The position numbers and the translations under genes are program-made. From Doris montereyensis (lineage: Eukaryota > Mollusca > Gastropoda > Nudibranchia > Dorididae), in contig JAXRKP010000552.1 of the NCBI GenBank assembly GCA_037039925.1, positions 168,501 to 232,500 of the forward strand: DNA of 64,000 bases. The letters run 5' to 3'. The stretch's first letter is position 1, and every line of letters starts with the position of its first letter. Under the pieces are notes generated by a model. It worked only from the letters and a program-made list of their open reading frames with translations, was not told the DNA's origin and searched no databases. This document shows positions 1 through 12,800 of this stretch, in pieces.

Positions 1-784
1 TTACTTGTCCTATTGATCGATGATACCTTTGTCCTACTACCCTAAAGGGATAGATATACAAATGATAATAAGTAAAAATCAGAAAAGAGGCTTAAAACCT
101 CCAAACATCACTGTGTGACACATGTTATGGCGAATGTGGACATGGAATGAACACCGAGGCCCTATATTCACAATGGCGATATACATGCAAAGAAAACCAT
201 GTACTCTTTTCATGGCTAGGAGTTGGGTACCAGGTTCGATTCTGTCTGGTGACCAATTTTCTCTGCTTATTCCGTTGTGTTTGTTTCGTGTTTGTCCCTA
301 CATTGAGGCTTCGGTATTTTCTTTATGTCCCTATTCGTCACTTTCGACATACCCATTACCTCACTGTTCATCTTTACGCTTATTGAGTGTATGTATGAAG
401 CACAGTACATTATGTAATATTACTCCAATACATACATCGAAAGGTAGAATGGGAACTGATAAAGAAAGAAAGATTCCAGTACATGTACTATGTGCTCTTT
501 GACGATTTTCTCCTACTACTTTAAGTGTCAAGTATGATAAGATTTAGAATAATTATTCTTAAATGCAGTGACAGACTTGAAGCATGATTCAACTAGATAA
601 CAGTTCCAATGAATAGAATAATTGTTTAGCTTTAGTTTCGTCGTTGGTATTGAAAATAGATAAATGGAGTCTTTATATCGCAGTATAACATCATCGTAAT
701 TTATTCTGTCCTGACTCACGTCTCCTCATTTTTCACGCACGATAGGAGGTTTCAAGAGTAGGAGAGCGTTCATATTTAGCAATC
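1..784. other. Upstream flank of POLDIP3, no gene seen
   Basis: I see no coding exon, RNA gene or clear repeat here. The open frame at 122-502 has no recognisable domain or codon bias. The last 60 bases before the POLDIP3 ATG hold no TATA box. The core promoter and 5'UTR probably lie here, but no element can be pinpointed. Confidence 0.5.
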
Positions 785-843
785 ATGGCTGACGTTTCTC
801 TGGATGAATTTATTCGTCAAAAAAACGTTAAACCTCAGACTGG
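785..843 (+). CDS. POLDIP3: POLDIP3 exon 1 (coding part)
   Basis: Begins at ATG 785 in context AATCATGG. Encodes MADVSLDEFIRQKNVKPQT plus two bases. The donor gttggt after 843 is weak, but it gives the phase (2) that exon 2 needs. Confidence 0.85.
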
Positions 844-3800
844 GTTGGTAGCTTGCATTTTATGTTTCGAAGAGCGGATTATTGTTTCTGTTATAACTAA
901 AATTTTCATACATTCAAAACTACTTAAAAGCTGTGTCAGGTCATTCCTCAAATCGAGCTGATGCCCACTAGTGGAAAGTTCTGTCAGTAGTGTCAGTCAC
1001 TGTCAATTCTCATTCTTATTCATTCACCACACTGTCAGTGAGTTTATTTTTACGAAGTGGGTGTATGTACCGCAACATCAAATATGGAAGCATGCTTTAG
1101 CATAATCGCACTTAGCACCGCCAGACAGTATCGAACTTGAAAATAGTTAAACGATACTGTTCGCAGTGTATCGCCGACCTGACACTGAAACACAGCGATC
1201 ATGCTCTCAGTCTTTCTCGCCGACTCAGGCCAACTGACCACGATTTAGGCTAGCCTAACTTGATACTAATTCCCTCTCCTCTCATTTCTCACTGATCACA
1301 AGTCTCTGTGGTGAGTGAAAAAAATATTGACATGACCATTGGACACTTGACTGTGCTCTCTCTCCTCAATTTCGCCACTCTGCGAGGCTTACCCTACATA
1401 CATCTCTGTTCTGTGGTCCCACCTCTTTTCGGCCTTACTCCGGGAATGAGACTTGAGAGATACATTTTTCTAATTAGATTTCCATAGCTTATCCTGAGGA
1501 GGGAGTGGGGGGAGGGTGTTCTGCATTAAAAGAAAGTGTTTCTTATGGCAGGTTTCACGCAAATGGGACCCAATCATCCAACAATAACTTGTACTCTTCA
1601 ATTAATCTTTCTCAAAGTTTAATTGATGAATCTTCTTAACATTTGGTCCATGTTTAACTTTGATATTGCAGATATAAAAAAGATAATATTGTGAAATTTG
1701 CTTTCAACTTGTGTGTTTTGTGAATATTTTTTGGGTGCGATTGAGCCTGCTGGCATTTCCCTCTTTTTAATGCCCTTAAGATAGGGAAGTCAACGACATT
1801 TTATTCTGTTTTCTTCAATTCCATGTGAAAGAGAATTGTTCAAAGAAAATTTAGCAAGGTATAATTTTTAAAAATCTTTTGCAGTGATCACGTGAGGCAG
1901 GTTTCAGATTTTCGTTATTATGTAACAATTGTGGTCTACAAATGAACACACAGTAAGAGCTGAAAAAACCGGTTGAAAAATACGTAGAATATGTTTTATG
2001 ATGTGGAGTGAAAGAAAACGTATTCCTACGGCCATTTATCCTGTATAAGACCACCAAAAAAAATCATAGTTAAAACTCTAAATGAGAGTGAGAATACCAT
2101 GAGACTACTAGTGGTCTGCATGACCTTACGGTCGGGAAAATTTTTTTTTTCGATTTGGGATCTAATAACGGTAATATCGCGTCAAGCTATTTTTCGTTGT
2201 TCATCTTGTGTAAGACTATTTAGAAATCATGACATTTTTGTTTTTAAATTGTCCGATCGGCTTTGCGGAATATTTTGTTTTTTGGATGTCTCCTTCTGTC
2301 CTCACACTGACGTTCGCATAAAAATGTAGACGATGACCGGCCATCAGAAAGGAGACTGATCAGGTTAGATTCGGAGACTATTCAGGTTAGATTTGGTTGC
2401 ATTAGCAAAACCTGCTTTGGCTTATCGTGAGTGAAACTTATGTAAAGAAGTTCGGCAATCAATAGGCTTTTATGATTTATTACGTTCTAATAAATAAAGA
2501 CGAGATAATTGGTAATACAGCCGGTTAAGAAATACAGTACAACGATGGTGACTCTACGGCTCCACTATTCACACTGTTTCCTTCGCATAACCATACAATA
2601 TTACTAAAAACGCATGTAAAAGAGAGAGAGAGAGAAAATAATACTAATAGCACAGGATCAAGTAGAGTTCAAGTTTTGTCAGTCACCGCTCCCATCCCGT
2701 CCCGTATTCCGTGAAGCAATTATTGATCGATAAAGACAAGTTTGTGCTGGTCTAGTGGCGAGCTCTATGGGACTGTAGATAGTAGGGGGGGGTTTGAAAC
2801 TTGCCTTATATTGCATCTGACACTGACAACAAAGTGTATGAGGTTCTTCGGGAGAGAGCCCAAATAAAAAGTTGGCGTGGCATTTGAAAATTAGAGATAT
2901 ATATATATGACACACAACCACAGAAAACACAAGAATAGAAGACTTTAGTAGACAGGACAGCTCAGCAAAATAAATTTCAACATTCTTGATTACTGCCTTC
3001 ATGTCATTTTATGTATATTTTCTTAACATTTGCATTTTTGTGTTTGTCATGCAACATGAATAACTGTATTTTTTCACATTATTGCCTAACTCTTCCCTGT
3101 TCTCTGTCTTCCTCACATTACAATACAATCCACAAATCATGATTAGACCATAATATGCTTCACAATGGTGTATTTTGTGATCATAAACTGTCATTTTCAC
3201 TGACCAAAAAAACATAAATTGTCAATATCCAAGATAGCTGCCATAGTCACATAACTCATTTGCATATTTTTTATATTTATTCACAATCTATCGTTAGTAT
3301 GTGCTGAAAGTTTTATTTGAATGCTGTTGTAGTTTAGAAATGAGATTTTTTCTTCTGATATGAGAGCCGAAATGGATAGTAATGGCAAAGACATCCTGTG
3401 TAAAATGGATGGCAACGTCAGGGTTAATACTAGAAAAGTGTCTCGCTTAGCCACAAGTGGTTATAACTGAGAAATGTTTTTTGGTTAAATTATGAAATAG
3501 AGAGGTTGTCTCCAGTGACCACATCATTCCTTGAATGGCCTCTGTCTCTGTCATTTCCACCAATTTGGCACGACTGTTTATTTGAAACATGAGCAGTTCA
3601 AAGGTCTCTGATAACTCATCATGTGACATGACTATGAACTATCATTGAATCGGAAGGGACTGACTTTCATTTGGTCATATATTGACCATAGGAAGGAGTT
3701 CTGTAATCGGGCATACACTATCACTATCTCTTACCCTGAACCGTATTTGAGGCAAGGTTAAATCCCCTGGCAGCTCATGCCAGATTGAAAATAGCAGCGT

Positions 3801-6800
3801 GTGCCTGACTACGGAACCCCTCTCTTGACCATGTGCCTTCACATGGCATACAGTAGAGTTATGTAATTTGCATAAATCATTCCCATAATACTGCACAGAT
3901 GTTGTATAATCGCAAATTTACTTTTATGAGATCTATAACAATCTCTTTGTGCTTTTTAATGTATTTTTATAGGAAAGGAAGAGCAAATGGACAGCAGAGA
4001 ACAGCACCAGTAGCTCAAGCAAAATTTCAGAACAAAAAACCTGTCACAGGCTTTGATGCTAGATCCAAATTGGGACCAAAACCCGTATCAGATGCTCGTG
4101 ACAAGATACTTACCATTAAAAAAAGCGGCAAAGGTGACGCGCGCAATAAGATTGTCCAAAAACAGGTTCAGAAGGGTACTTTTGATGCCAGGTCCTTAAT
4201 TCAGCGCCAAGGCCAAAAGGGGGAAACAAGACCAAGAATGGTGGCACAGGGGTAAGTATTATTATCAAAGAAATGAGAACCCCCTGCCCCCAGCCCTAAA
4301 ACATGTATTTAAAGAATATTAAAATGCTTTTAAGTGATTTACGCAGAATCATGTGTCTTCCTTTATCTCTCATGTAATGACTTTTAAGAGTTTTCTGAAA
4401 GCCATTGGCAGACTTTTTATTATTTACATTGAAAGGCTTAAATTATCTATTATGGGCTATCATGCAAGATAGATTTAGTTTGTGCAGTCAGAGTCTGTAC
4501 TTTTATTTGAGAAGGTTGGCAGCTAGGCATATTGTGAAAACTCCATAAAATTTGAGAGCTTTTAAGTGTAACATTTTGTAAAAATAAGTGGCATTAATAT
4601 CACACACAGATTGCCAGAATGAAAGAGATTGATGTCTACAAATAATGTTGTCGAGGATAACCAACTCAATGTGTCATGGAAATGTTTTCTTTCAGGGTCA
4701 AGCCACATATCCACCAGGTGTTCAACAGTTAACAAGAACTGTAAGTAACGGACGTTGACATTTTGTTAATGATGTATAAACATTCAACTCTCAACGTTAT
4801 AATCAGATCAAATACAAATACGGGACATTTGGTTTTTGCATTACAATTACAAACAGTCATTTTATTTCACTCTCTACTGAGATTAATTTATGTTTTTGCA
4901 GAGATTGATTTGCCAAAAAGCTTTTTTACTGCAGTTAGTAAAATGTATGTACACATGCTTTAGTGTGGTTAGCTGTCGATATTCTGAATGAAATTGTGAA
5001 CTTTCAAAACACCGGTCTCTTGAACGCACAAATTTGAATAACAAACATTTCATCTGGGTGCTATGACAGTGCGGATGATTTTGGACCCATTCATTGCTCC
5101 CGGTCTGAAGGTATATGTTTCAAATGAATTTGATGAGGAAAGAAGAAAATGTATTATTGAACGTGAAAAATAGCAATACCGACACCAGAAATTTAAATGT
5201 TTCTGGATGAAGCAGATTTAGATCTAGGTCAAGTTTATTGAATTTCAGCATTAACTTAAGATCTATGTGTGCGTTTTTGTATTTAGTGGGTTTTTTGTTG
5301 TCATGTATATTTGATTAAAAGACAAGATCTGAAACAAAAAGTTTGTTTTAATACAATTCATCCTTTTGGAAAATTTATTTAAAAAGGATTGATGTAAAGA
5401 AATTGCTTCTTGCTAAAAGAAAGTTAGATCATAATAGTCTGTTTGGATCCAGTTAAAATTATGTCCAAAATTGCTGATTGGAAATTACTTGTCAATCCTT
5501 ATGTGGCCATTATTGAGTGAAGCCCATTATCTACAGAAAAAGATAATGGCCCATATCTCAACATACCACGTGTTTTCATACTCGTCAAATCTTGATGTTT
5601 CAATAAACAGCTCTCAAACCCGAATGTTGCCAAGGGTCAGATTAAGGTGACAAACAGTGGCCTACAGGTGACACGTCGGGTGCCCAACACAGAGATCTCC
5701 ATGTCTGGCAATTCACTACAAGTCACCAAGAGAATGGTTAGTTCCCTGTTAGTTTCCCTAGTAATTTCCCTATTACTTTCCCTGTTAATTCCCTGTTAGT
5801 TTCCCTGTTAATTTCCCTGTTAATTCCCTGTTAAATTCCCTGTTAATTCCCTGTTGATTCCCTGGTAATTCCCTGTCAATTTTCTGTAAGTTTCCCTGGT
5901 AATTTCCCTATTACTTTCTCTGTTAGGGGGGGGGGGGTTCTGGGAATGCCATTTTTGTCGAAAATGGGACAAATCTAGTCTATCATATGAGTGGATAGAG
6001 CAGTTCATTCCCGTCATAATGATATCATAAAAGAAGCTCAGTATCGATTCTTTGAATTTATACAAATTTTTAGAAACACTACAGGCCGTTCTTTCAACAC
6101 AGCTATTTTACAATAAAAGCCAGAAATATTATCTTAAGTATAGCAAGTTGGTACTCATTTTGATCATCACAATAAACACTATTCAAAACAAATTTATTTG
6201 AGGATCTATTATGAATATTGCCCTAGATCAGCCGAAAGATACGGAAAATATTCCGCTCACCTATTAGCAAAATGCACCATCTCAAAATGAGTAAAAAGGT
6301 GCTGATGCACTTGAAACAGTGTCAATGAGAAGTAGTTGAGAGCCTCTCAAGGTTTTATGATGTTTCAAAGTATTATCTTACTCTTTTCTTAGGTTTATGG
6401 GAGAAAATGTATTCAAATAAAAGAAAAATACGATTTTCTCAAAATATCCTTTTTGTTCATTATTTCCTATCTACTTTTTTATTTCTCAACGTATCTTCAT
6501 GAAATTTGGTATGGATGATGAGTGGGGGAAAACAAAGAAATGACTAGATGCTTTGTTTTATATGTATTATAGTTTTTGAAAAATATAATTTTTTGTACCA
6601 ATTTTTGTATATTTTTGGTTGTTCTCATATGTTATTTTCAAAAATTCATAAAATCAAAACTTACTAATGAAACAAAAATTTGATCATATAAAATTTAGAT
6701 ATAATAAGGTGTGTACCAAGTTTGAAACAAATTTGTTGAAAAATGAAAAAGCCTATCGACATTGAATTTGGTGAAATTTGGGGTAACATCCAAGATGGCC

Positions 6801-9800
6801 ACCATTTCTATGGCAACCAGAAACGGCAGGCAAAACAAGACATATTTCAACTCCGTACACCATGCCCATTACACCTATACATGTTAAATTGACAGGAACA
6901 AACGGGAACATTTTCACTCCAGGATTCGCCCCCCCCACCCCTTAATTTCCTATTACTTTCTATTAATTTCCCTATTACTTTCCCTGTTAATTCCCTGTTA
7001 GTCTCCCTGTTAATTTCCCTATTACTTTCCCTGTTAATTTCCCTATTACTTTCCTTGTTAGTTTCCCTGTTAAGTTCCCTATTACTTTCCCTGTTAGTTT
7101 CCCTGTTAATTTCCCTATTACTTTCCCTGTTACTTTCCCTACTACTTTCCCTGTTGATTTCCCTACTACTTTCCCTGTTAATTTCTTGTTATTTTCCCTG
7201 TTAATTTCCCTATTACTTTCCCTGTTAATTTCTTGTTATTTTCCCTGTTAATTTCCCTGTTACTTTCCCTATTACTTTCCCTGTTAATTTCCCTGTTAGA
7301 TTTCTTTTATTTCCCTTCATAGCTGCCAACTAGTACATAAAAGATGTATTTAGTATGTTATTTTGGCTTGAGTCTGTATGTACCTTGAAAAATATGTTTA
7401 TGACGGTTAACTGTAATTTATGGTTAAAGAAATCTTAAGTGAATGGCAGAGATTCAGAGAGATTGCCAGAAAGGCCAGCAATCAGCAGACTGTTATTATG
7501 ACCTAAAGGTGGCAATTCAAGTTAAATTATCAGTGTTGTCTGAAATTATTATGGGGCATCATGCAAGTTAGAATTAGTTTGTGCAGTCAGTCTGTTTTTT
7601 TTATTTGAAAAAGTTGGCAGTTATGCCTGTTAGTTGCCTGTTAGTTCCCTGTTACAGCCCTGTTAGAGCCCTTTTAGTTCCCTGTTAGAGCCCTGTTGGT
7701 GAAGCAGTTTCAAAGACTGGCAATTTGTCCAAATGCTACGGTTATCAAGCCTAAGTGAACGCTAAAAGAAGTTGATTTCACAGCCATTTCAGCTACAAGA
7801 GGAAATTCCCAAGGCTCTATCCATCACCGAAAGGCTCCAATGTTACTCTAGCACTGGAGGAGTGGTTTCCAACACTAGTGAAGGGTTGTGGTTTCCAAGC
7901 CATTTCAGCTCCAGTGTGTAGTGTCTGAGGCTGTGTCAGCTACAGTGTGTAGTGTCTGAGGCTGTGTCAGATACAGTGTGTAGTGTCTGAGGCTGTGTCA
8001 GATACAGTGTGTAGTGTCAGAGGCTGTGTCAGCTGTTAACAGTGTGTAGTTTCTGAGGCTGTGTCAGCTATTAACAGTGTGTAGTTTTTGAGGTTGTGTC
8101 AGCTTTTGACAGTGTGTAGTTTCTGAGGTTGTGTCAGCTATTAACAATGTATAGTTTCTGAGGTTGTGTCAGCTACAGTGTGTAGTTTCTGAGGTTGTGT
8201 CAGCTATTAACAGTGTGTAGTTCCTGAGGCTGTGTCAGTTACAGTGTGTAGTTTCTGAGGTTGTGTCAGCTATTAACAGTGTGTAGTTTCTGAGGTTGTG
8301 TCAGCTATTAACAGTGTAGTAGTTTCTGTAGTGTCTGAGGTTGTGTCAGCTACTAACAGTATGTAGTTTCTGAGGTTGTGTCAGCTACTAACAGTGTGTA
8401 GTTTCTGAGGCTGTTGTGTCAGCTACTAACAGTATGTAGTTTCTGAGGTTGTGTCAGCTACTAACAGTGTGTAGTTTCTGAGGCTGTGTCAGTTATAATG
8501 TCTAGTTTCTGAGGTTGTGTCAGCTACTAACAGTGTGTAGTTTCTGAGGCTGTGTTGTCTGAGGCTGTATGTTGTCTAGTTTCTGAGGTTGTGTCAGCTA
8601 CTAACAGTGTGTAGTTTCTGTAGTTTCTGAGGCTGTGTCAGCTACTAACAGTGTGTAGTTTCTGAGGCTGTGTCAGTTACAGTGTGAGACTGTGTCAACT
8701 GTGGGTTCCAAAGGCAATGGGAAAAGACAATGTGAAATGGGATTACAGAGAATGTGTCTTTTGATATATATTGATGTGTATATATGAATTTGTGGTTTTG
8801 ACTTGGATAAATTCACCTGCAGTATCATGCTTCTCTCATGAATTGCTTTAAATAAAAGCCTTTGCACAAGTATTGTAAAGAATATGTTTGTGGTTTCATG
8901 TTAAATGGTTTCAGGTTGGTTACAATGACTTTCTCGTATATATATATGAAATCTAAAATGCCTTTTATTGTAGAACATATCATGAGACTCATGGTGTTGT
9001 CATATCTGACATTACCACATATCTGACATTACCACATATCAGTATATAAAAAGTACATCATTTGTTAATTTAAACAGTACTGTTGTTTATAAACAAAAAA
9101 CTATTTAAATTTGTCTGCTCTGATTTATGGTTTTGTTTCTTTGAAAGCAAAATATCCTGAAACAAAAGTTAAACCATACTTGGCTAAGAAAGAAGAAAAT
9201 TGAAAACATTTTTGTTATTTAAAAAAAAAGAAGTTATCTAAATCTATTTTTTAGGTATGTTTCCAAAGTACTGAAATATTAATAGATTAAAGTATATTAC
9301 ATCTACTTTACCCACATGTATATTTGAGGTAAAATTTGATCTAGATCTTTGTAGATACTGATTTAATGGTCTTTGAGCTTTTTTATTTTAGTTTTTTGGA
9401 AAGAAGTCTGATAAATCTTATTTTAATTTTTGTTTCTTCCAGCCTGGAGGTCCTCTTCCAATGCGGGAGGACGCGGTACCTATAATTCAAATTCGTAACG
9501 ACAAATACCAGCAAAAACCCCCTGTCCACCAAACCCCCCTTTCCAACAACCGTCTTACACCCAGTACTCTTCCCGAACCGGTCATGGAACATCATACGCC
9601 GACTATTCCTATTCATCCAGTGGCTACTCAAACCCGCCTCAGCGACGGCAGTACAGAGATCTGGATGATCCTGAAAACAACGCCGCCTCTGTTGAACTAG
9701 CCGTACTTCCGAAGGTTCACATATCAAACATTAAAAACGTTGAAGCCGCTGGAATGAGACCAGTTGCCCGTCCACTGTTAGCTCAACAAAGGGCGCCCCC

Positions 9801-12800
9801 GGGGGCCGCAACTTTGTCAGTAGGGCCAAGGCGCATGTCCCGAAAATGCAGCTGCCACCGGCTCCAAGGCTGCAAACTGCTGGGGTAAAACGTCGCCAGC
9901 AACCACTGGAGATGGCAGGGCCATTGAAGTTAGGGAGAGGAGGTGGGCCTGGTATCCAGATTGGCATTGGAGACCCTTCACCACCCAAAAAGACGAGAGC
10001 CAACCTGTCCAGTTTCGAGGATGTCGAAATCATGGATGGGGTGAGATATTTCTCCTGATGTACATGTACTGATGTGCGCATGAGTTTGATTGTGTTTTCT
10101 TCGTGTTTATTTATTCTTTGATATTAGTTGATGAGTTATTTGTTGATTGTGGTTTGGTTTTAACTGGGAGATTATTTCACAGGTTATAGTTTGCTTCATA
10201 TAGCCTGTATCTGTATAAATGCATTTTCTGCAAGTTAAAATTAATTTGAGGTCTCAAGAGTATCTAGAAACAGCAGAGTATTATGTTCAGCATTGTTTTT
10301 GTTTTGTTTGCTCATTCTCAAATTAAAACAAGTAAAAGCAATGTATTGTTACTGTTTGAATCTCATTTACTTTGAAGCTCAGATAATCACAAAAGTTTGA
10401 GGTTTGTTTTCTTTTTTCTTTCTTTAAGACAAAATTATAGCATACTATGAAACATTGGTCCAATACTAATTCAGTGACAGAAAAACTTCACAAGAGCTTA
10501 AAGTGATTCAGTTGAGTTAACTCCCTGTTCAACTAGTGTCGCAGCCCCTGTCTTCTTTTGGCACTAATAGAAGTCATTCAAGGCTTGACACTTAAATGCC
10601 CTTTTCACATTAAGCTTTTCTTTACTTTCTGCTGCCTTCATTATATTTGTGTACGTGTGTTGATTTGTTTGTTGTATTTTTTTGTGTTCCTTGCTTTTTT
10701 CCTGGTGTGTCATCATATTTTTATCATGTCCATTCCATCTTACAGCTGATGCTACTACCATGGTTTGCTTGGTATTTTGTCGGACGGATTGCTGTCTATG
10801 GCAAATTCAATACGTCATTTAAGTGTCTGTGTGTAAAACTAGAAGCATCTGTCTGTGGCAAATTTAATACGTCATTGAAGTATCTGTGTGTAAAACTAGA
10901 AGCATCTGTCTGTGGCAAATTCAATACGTCATTTAAGTGTCTGTGTAAAACAAGAAGCATCTGTCTGTGGCAAATTAAATGGCAAATTCATTGAAGTGTC
11001 TGTGTGTAAAACTAGAATGTTGATGTGATTTGAACTTAATTTCAGTGAAAATGACATGGTTTATATATTTTTAAATCATGCATCTCTTTCTTAAAACATT
11101 ATAGTATAGTATGATGAGAAATCTGTAGTATGAAGGAGGCATTTTTTTAGAAGCATTCTGTGGTGGTAAATATAAATTTCAAACTTTCCCATTTCCTTTG
11201 GCTTTTTTTCAGGGAGACAAAGAGATTGTAAGCCCTCTTCAAGGATTTCGTGTGGTGGTCACAAATTTGTTCACTGGTGTTACTCAGGATGACATAATTG
11301 TAAGTAATTCTTATCATAAGGTACAAAATCATTTACGTCTTTGTCACGTAAATGGGTTAAATGTGTTAGTGTATTAATGATATATAAATGTGTTAGTGTA
11401 TTAATGATATATAAATAGCGTTAGTGTATTAATGATGTATAAATGTGTTGGTGTATTAATGATGAATAAATGTGTTAATGTATTAATGATATATAAATGT
11501 GTTAGTGTATAAATGATATATAAATGTGTTAGTGTATTAATGATGTATAAATGTGTTAGTGTATTAAATGTGTTAGTGTATTAATGATATATAAATGTGT
11601 TAGTGTATTAATGATGTAAAATGTGTTAGTGTATTAATGATATATAAATGTGTTAGTGTATTAATGATGTATAAATGTGTTAGTGTATTAATGATGATAT
11701 ATAAATGTGTTAGTGTATTAATGATATATAAAATGTATTAATGATTATAAATGTGTTATTAATGATATATAAATGTGTTAGTGTATTAATGATAAATGTG
11801 TTAGTGTAAATGTGTTAAATGTGTTAGTGTATTAATATTAATGATGATATATAAATGTGTTAATGTATTAATGATATATAAATGTGTTAGTGTATTAATG
11901 ATATATAAATGTGTTAGTGTATTAATGATGAATAAATGTGTTAGTGTATTAATGATGAATAAATGTGTTAATGTATTAATGATATATAAATGTTTTAGTC
12001 TATTAATGATATATAAATATGTAAGTGTATTAATGATATATAAATGTGTTAGTGTATTAATGATATATAAATGTGTTAGTGTATTAATGATATATAAATA
12101 TGTTAGTGTATTAATGATATATAGATGCGTTAGTGTATTAATTATATATAAATGTGTTAGTGTATTAATGATATATAAATGCGTTAGTGTATTAATGATG
12201 TATAAATGTGTTAGTGTATTACTGAGATATAAATGTGTTAGTGTATTAATGATATATAAATGTGTTAGTGTATTAATGATGTATAAATGTGTTAGTGTAT
12301 TAATGATATATAAATGCGTTAGTGTATTAATGATGTATAAATGTGTTAGTGTATTAATGATGTGTAAATGTGTTAGTGTATTAATGATGTATAAATGTGT
12401 TAGTGTATTAATGATATATACATGTGTTAGTGTATTAATGAGATATAAATGTGTTAGTGTATTAATGATATATAAATGTGTTAGTGTATTAATGATGTAT
12501 AAATGTGTTAGTGTATTAATGAGATATAAATGTGTTAGTGTATTAATGATATATAAATGTGTTAGTGTATTAATGATGTATAAATGTGTTAGTGTATTAA
12601 TGATGTATAAATGTGTTAGTGTATTAATGATATTTTTCCTCCTGCTTAACTATTCTTAAAAAGATTGAAGCCAACCAGAGCGTCGGTCCTTGTGTATATT
12701 TGGTTTGAATTGCAATGATATGTTCCAAAGACTACACTCCTTGTTTATATTCTCTGATAATTAGAACTATTTTATAGGTGGCCAAATTTACAGGAAAGGT

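Noticed and set aside
122..502. 126-codon frame at the window start
   Set aside because: No homology, no codon bias, and a second overlapping frame is equally open.
11841..12659. 272-codon open frame of repeating MIYKCVSVL
   Set aside because: It is produced by a 27-base tandem repeat whose length is a multiple of three. No start context, domain or splice logic supports it, and it lies inside a POLDIP3 intron.
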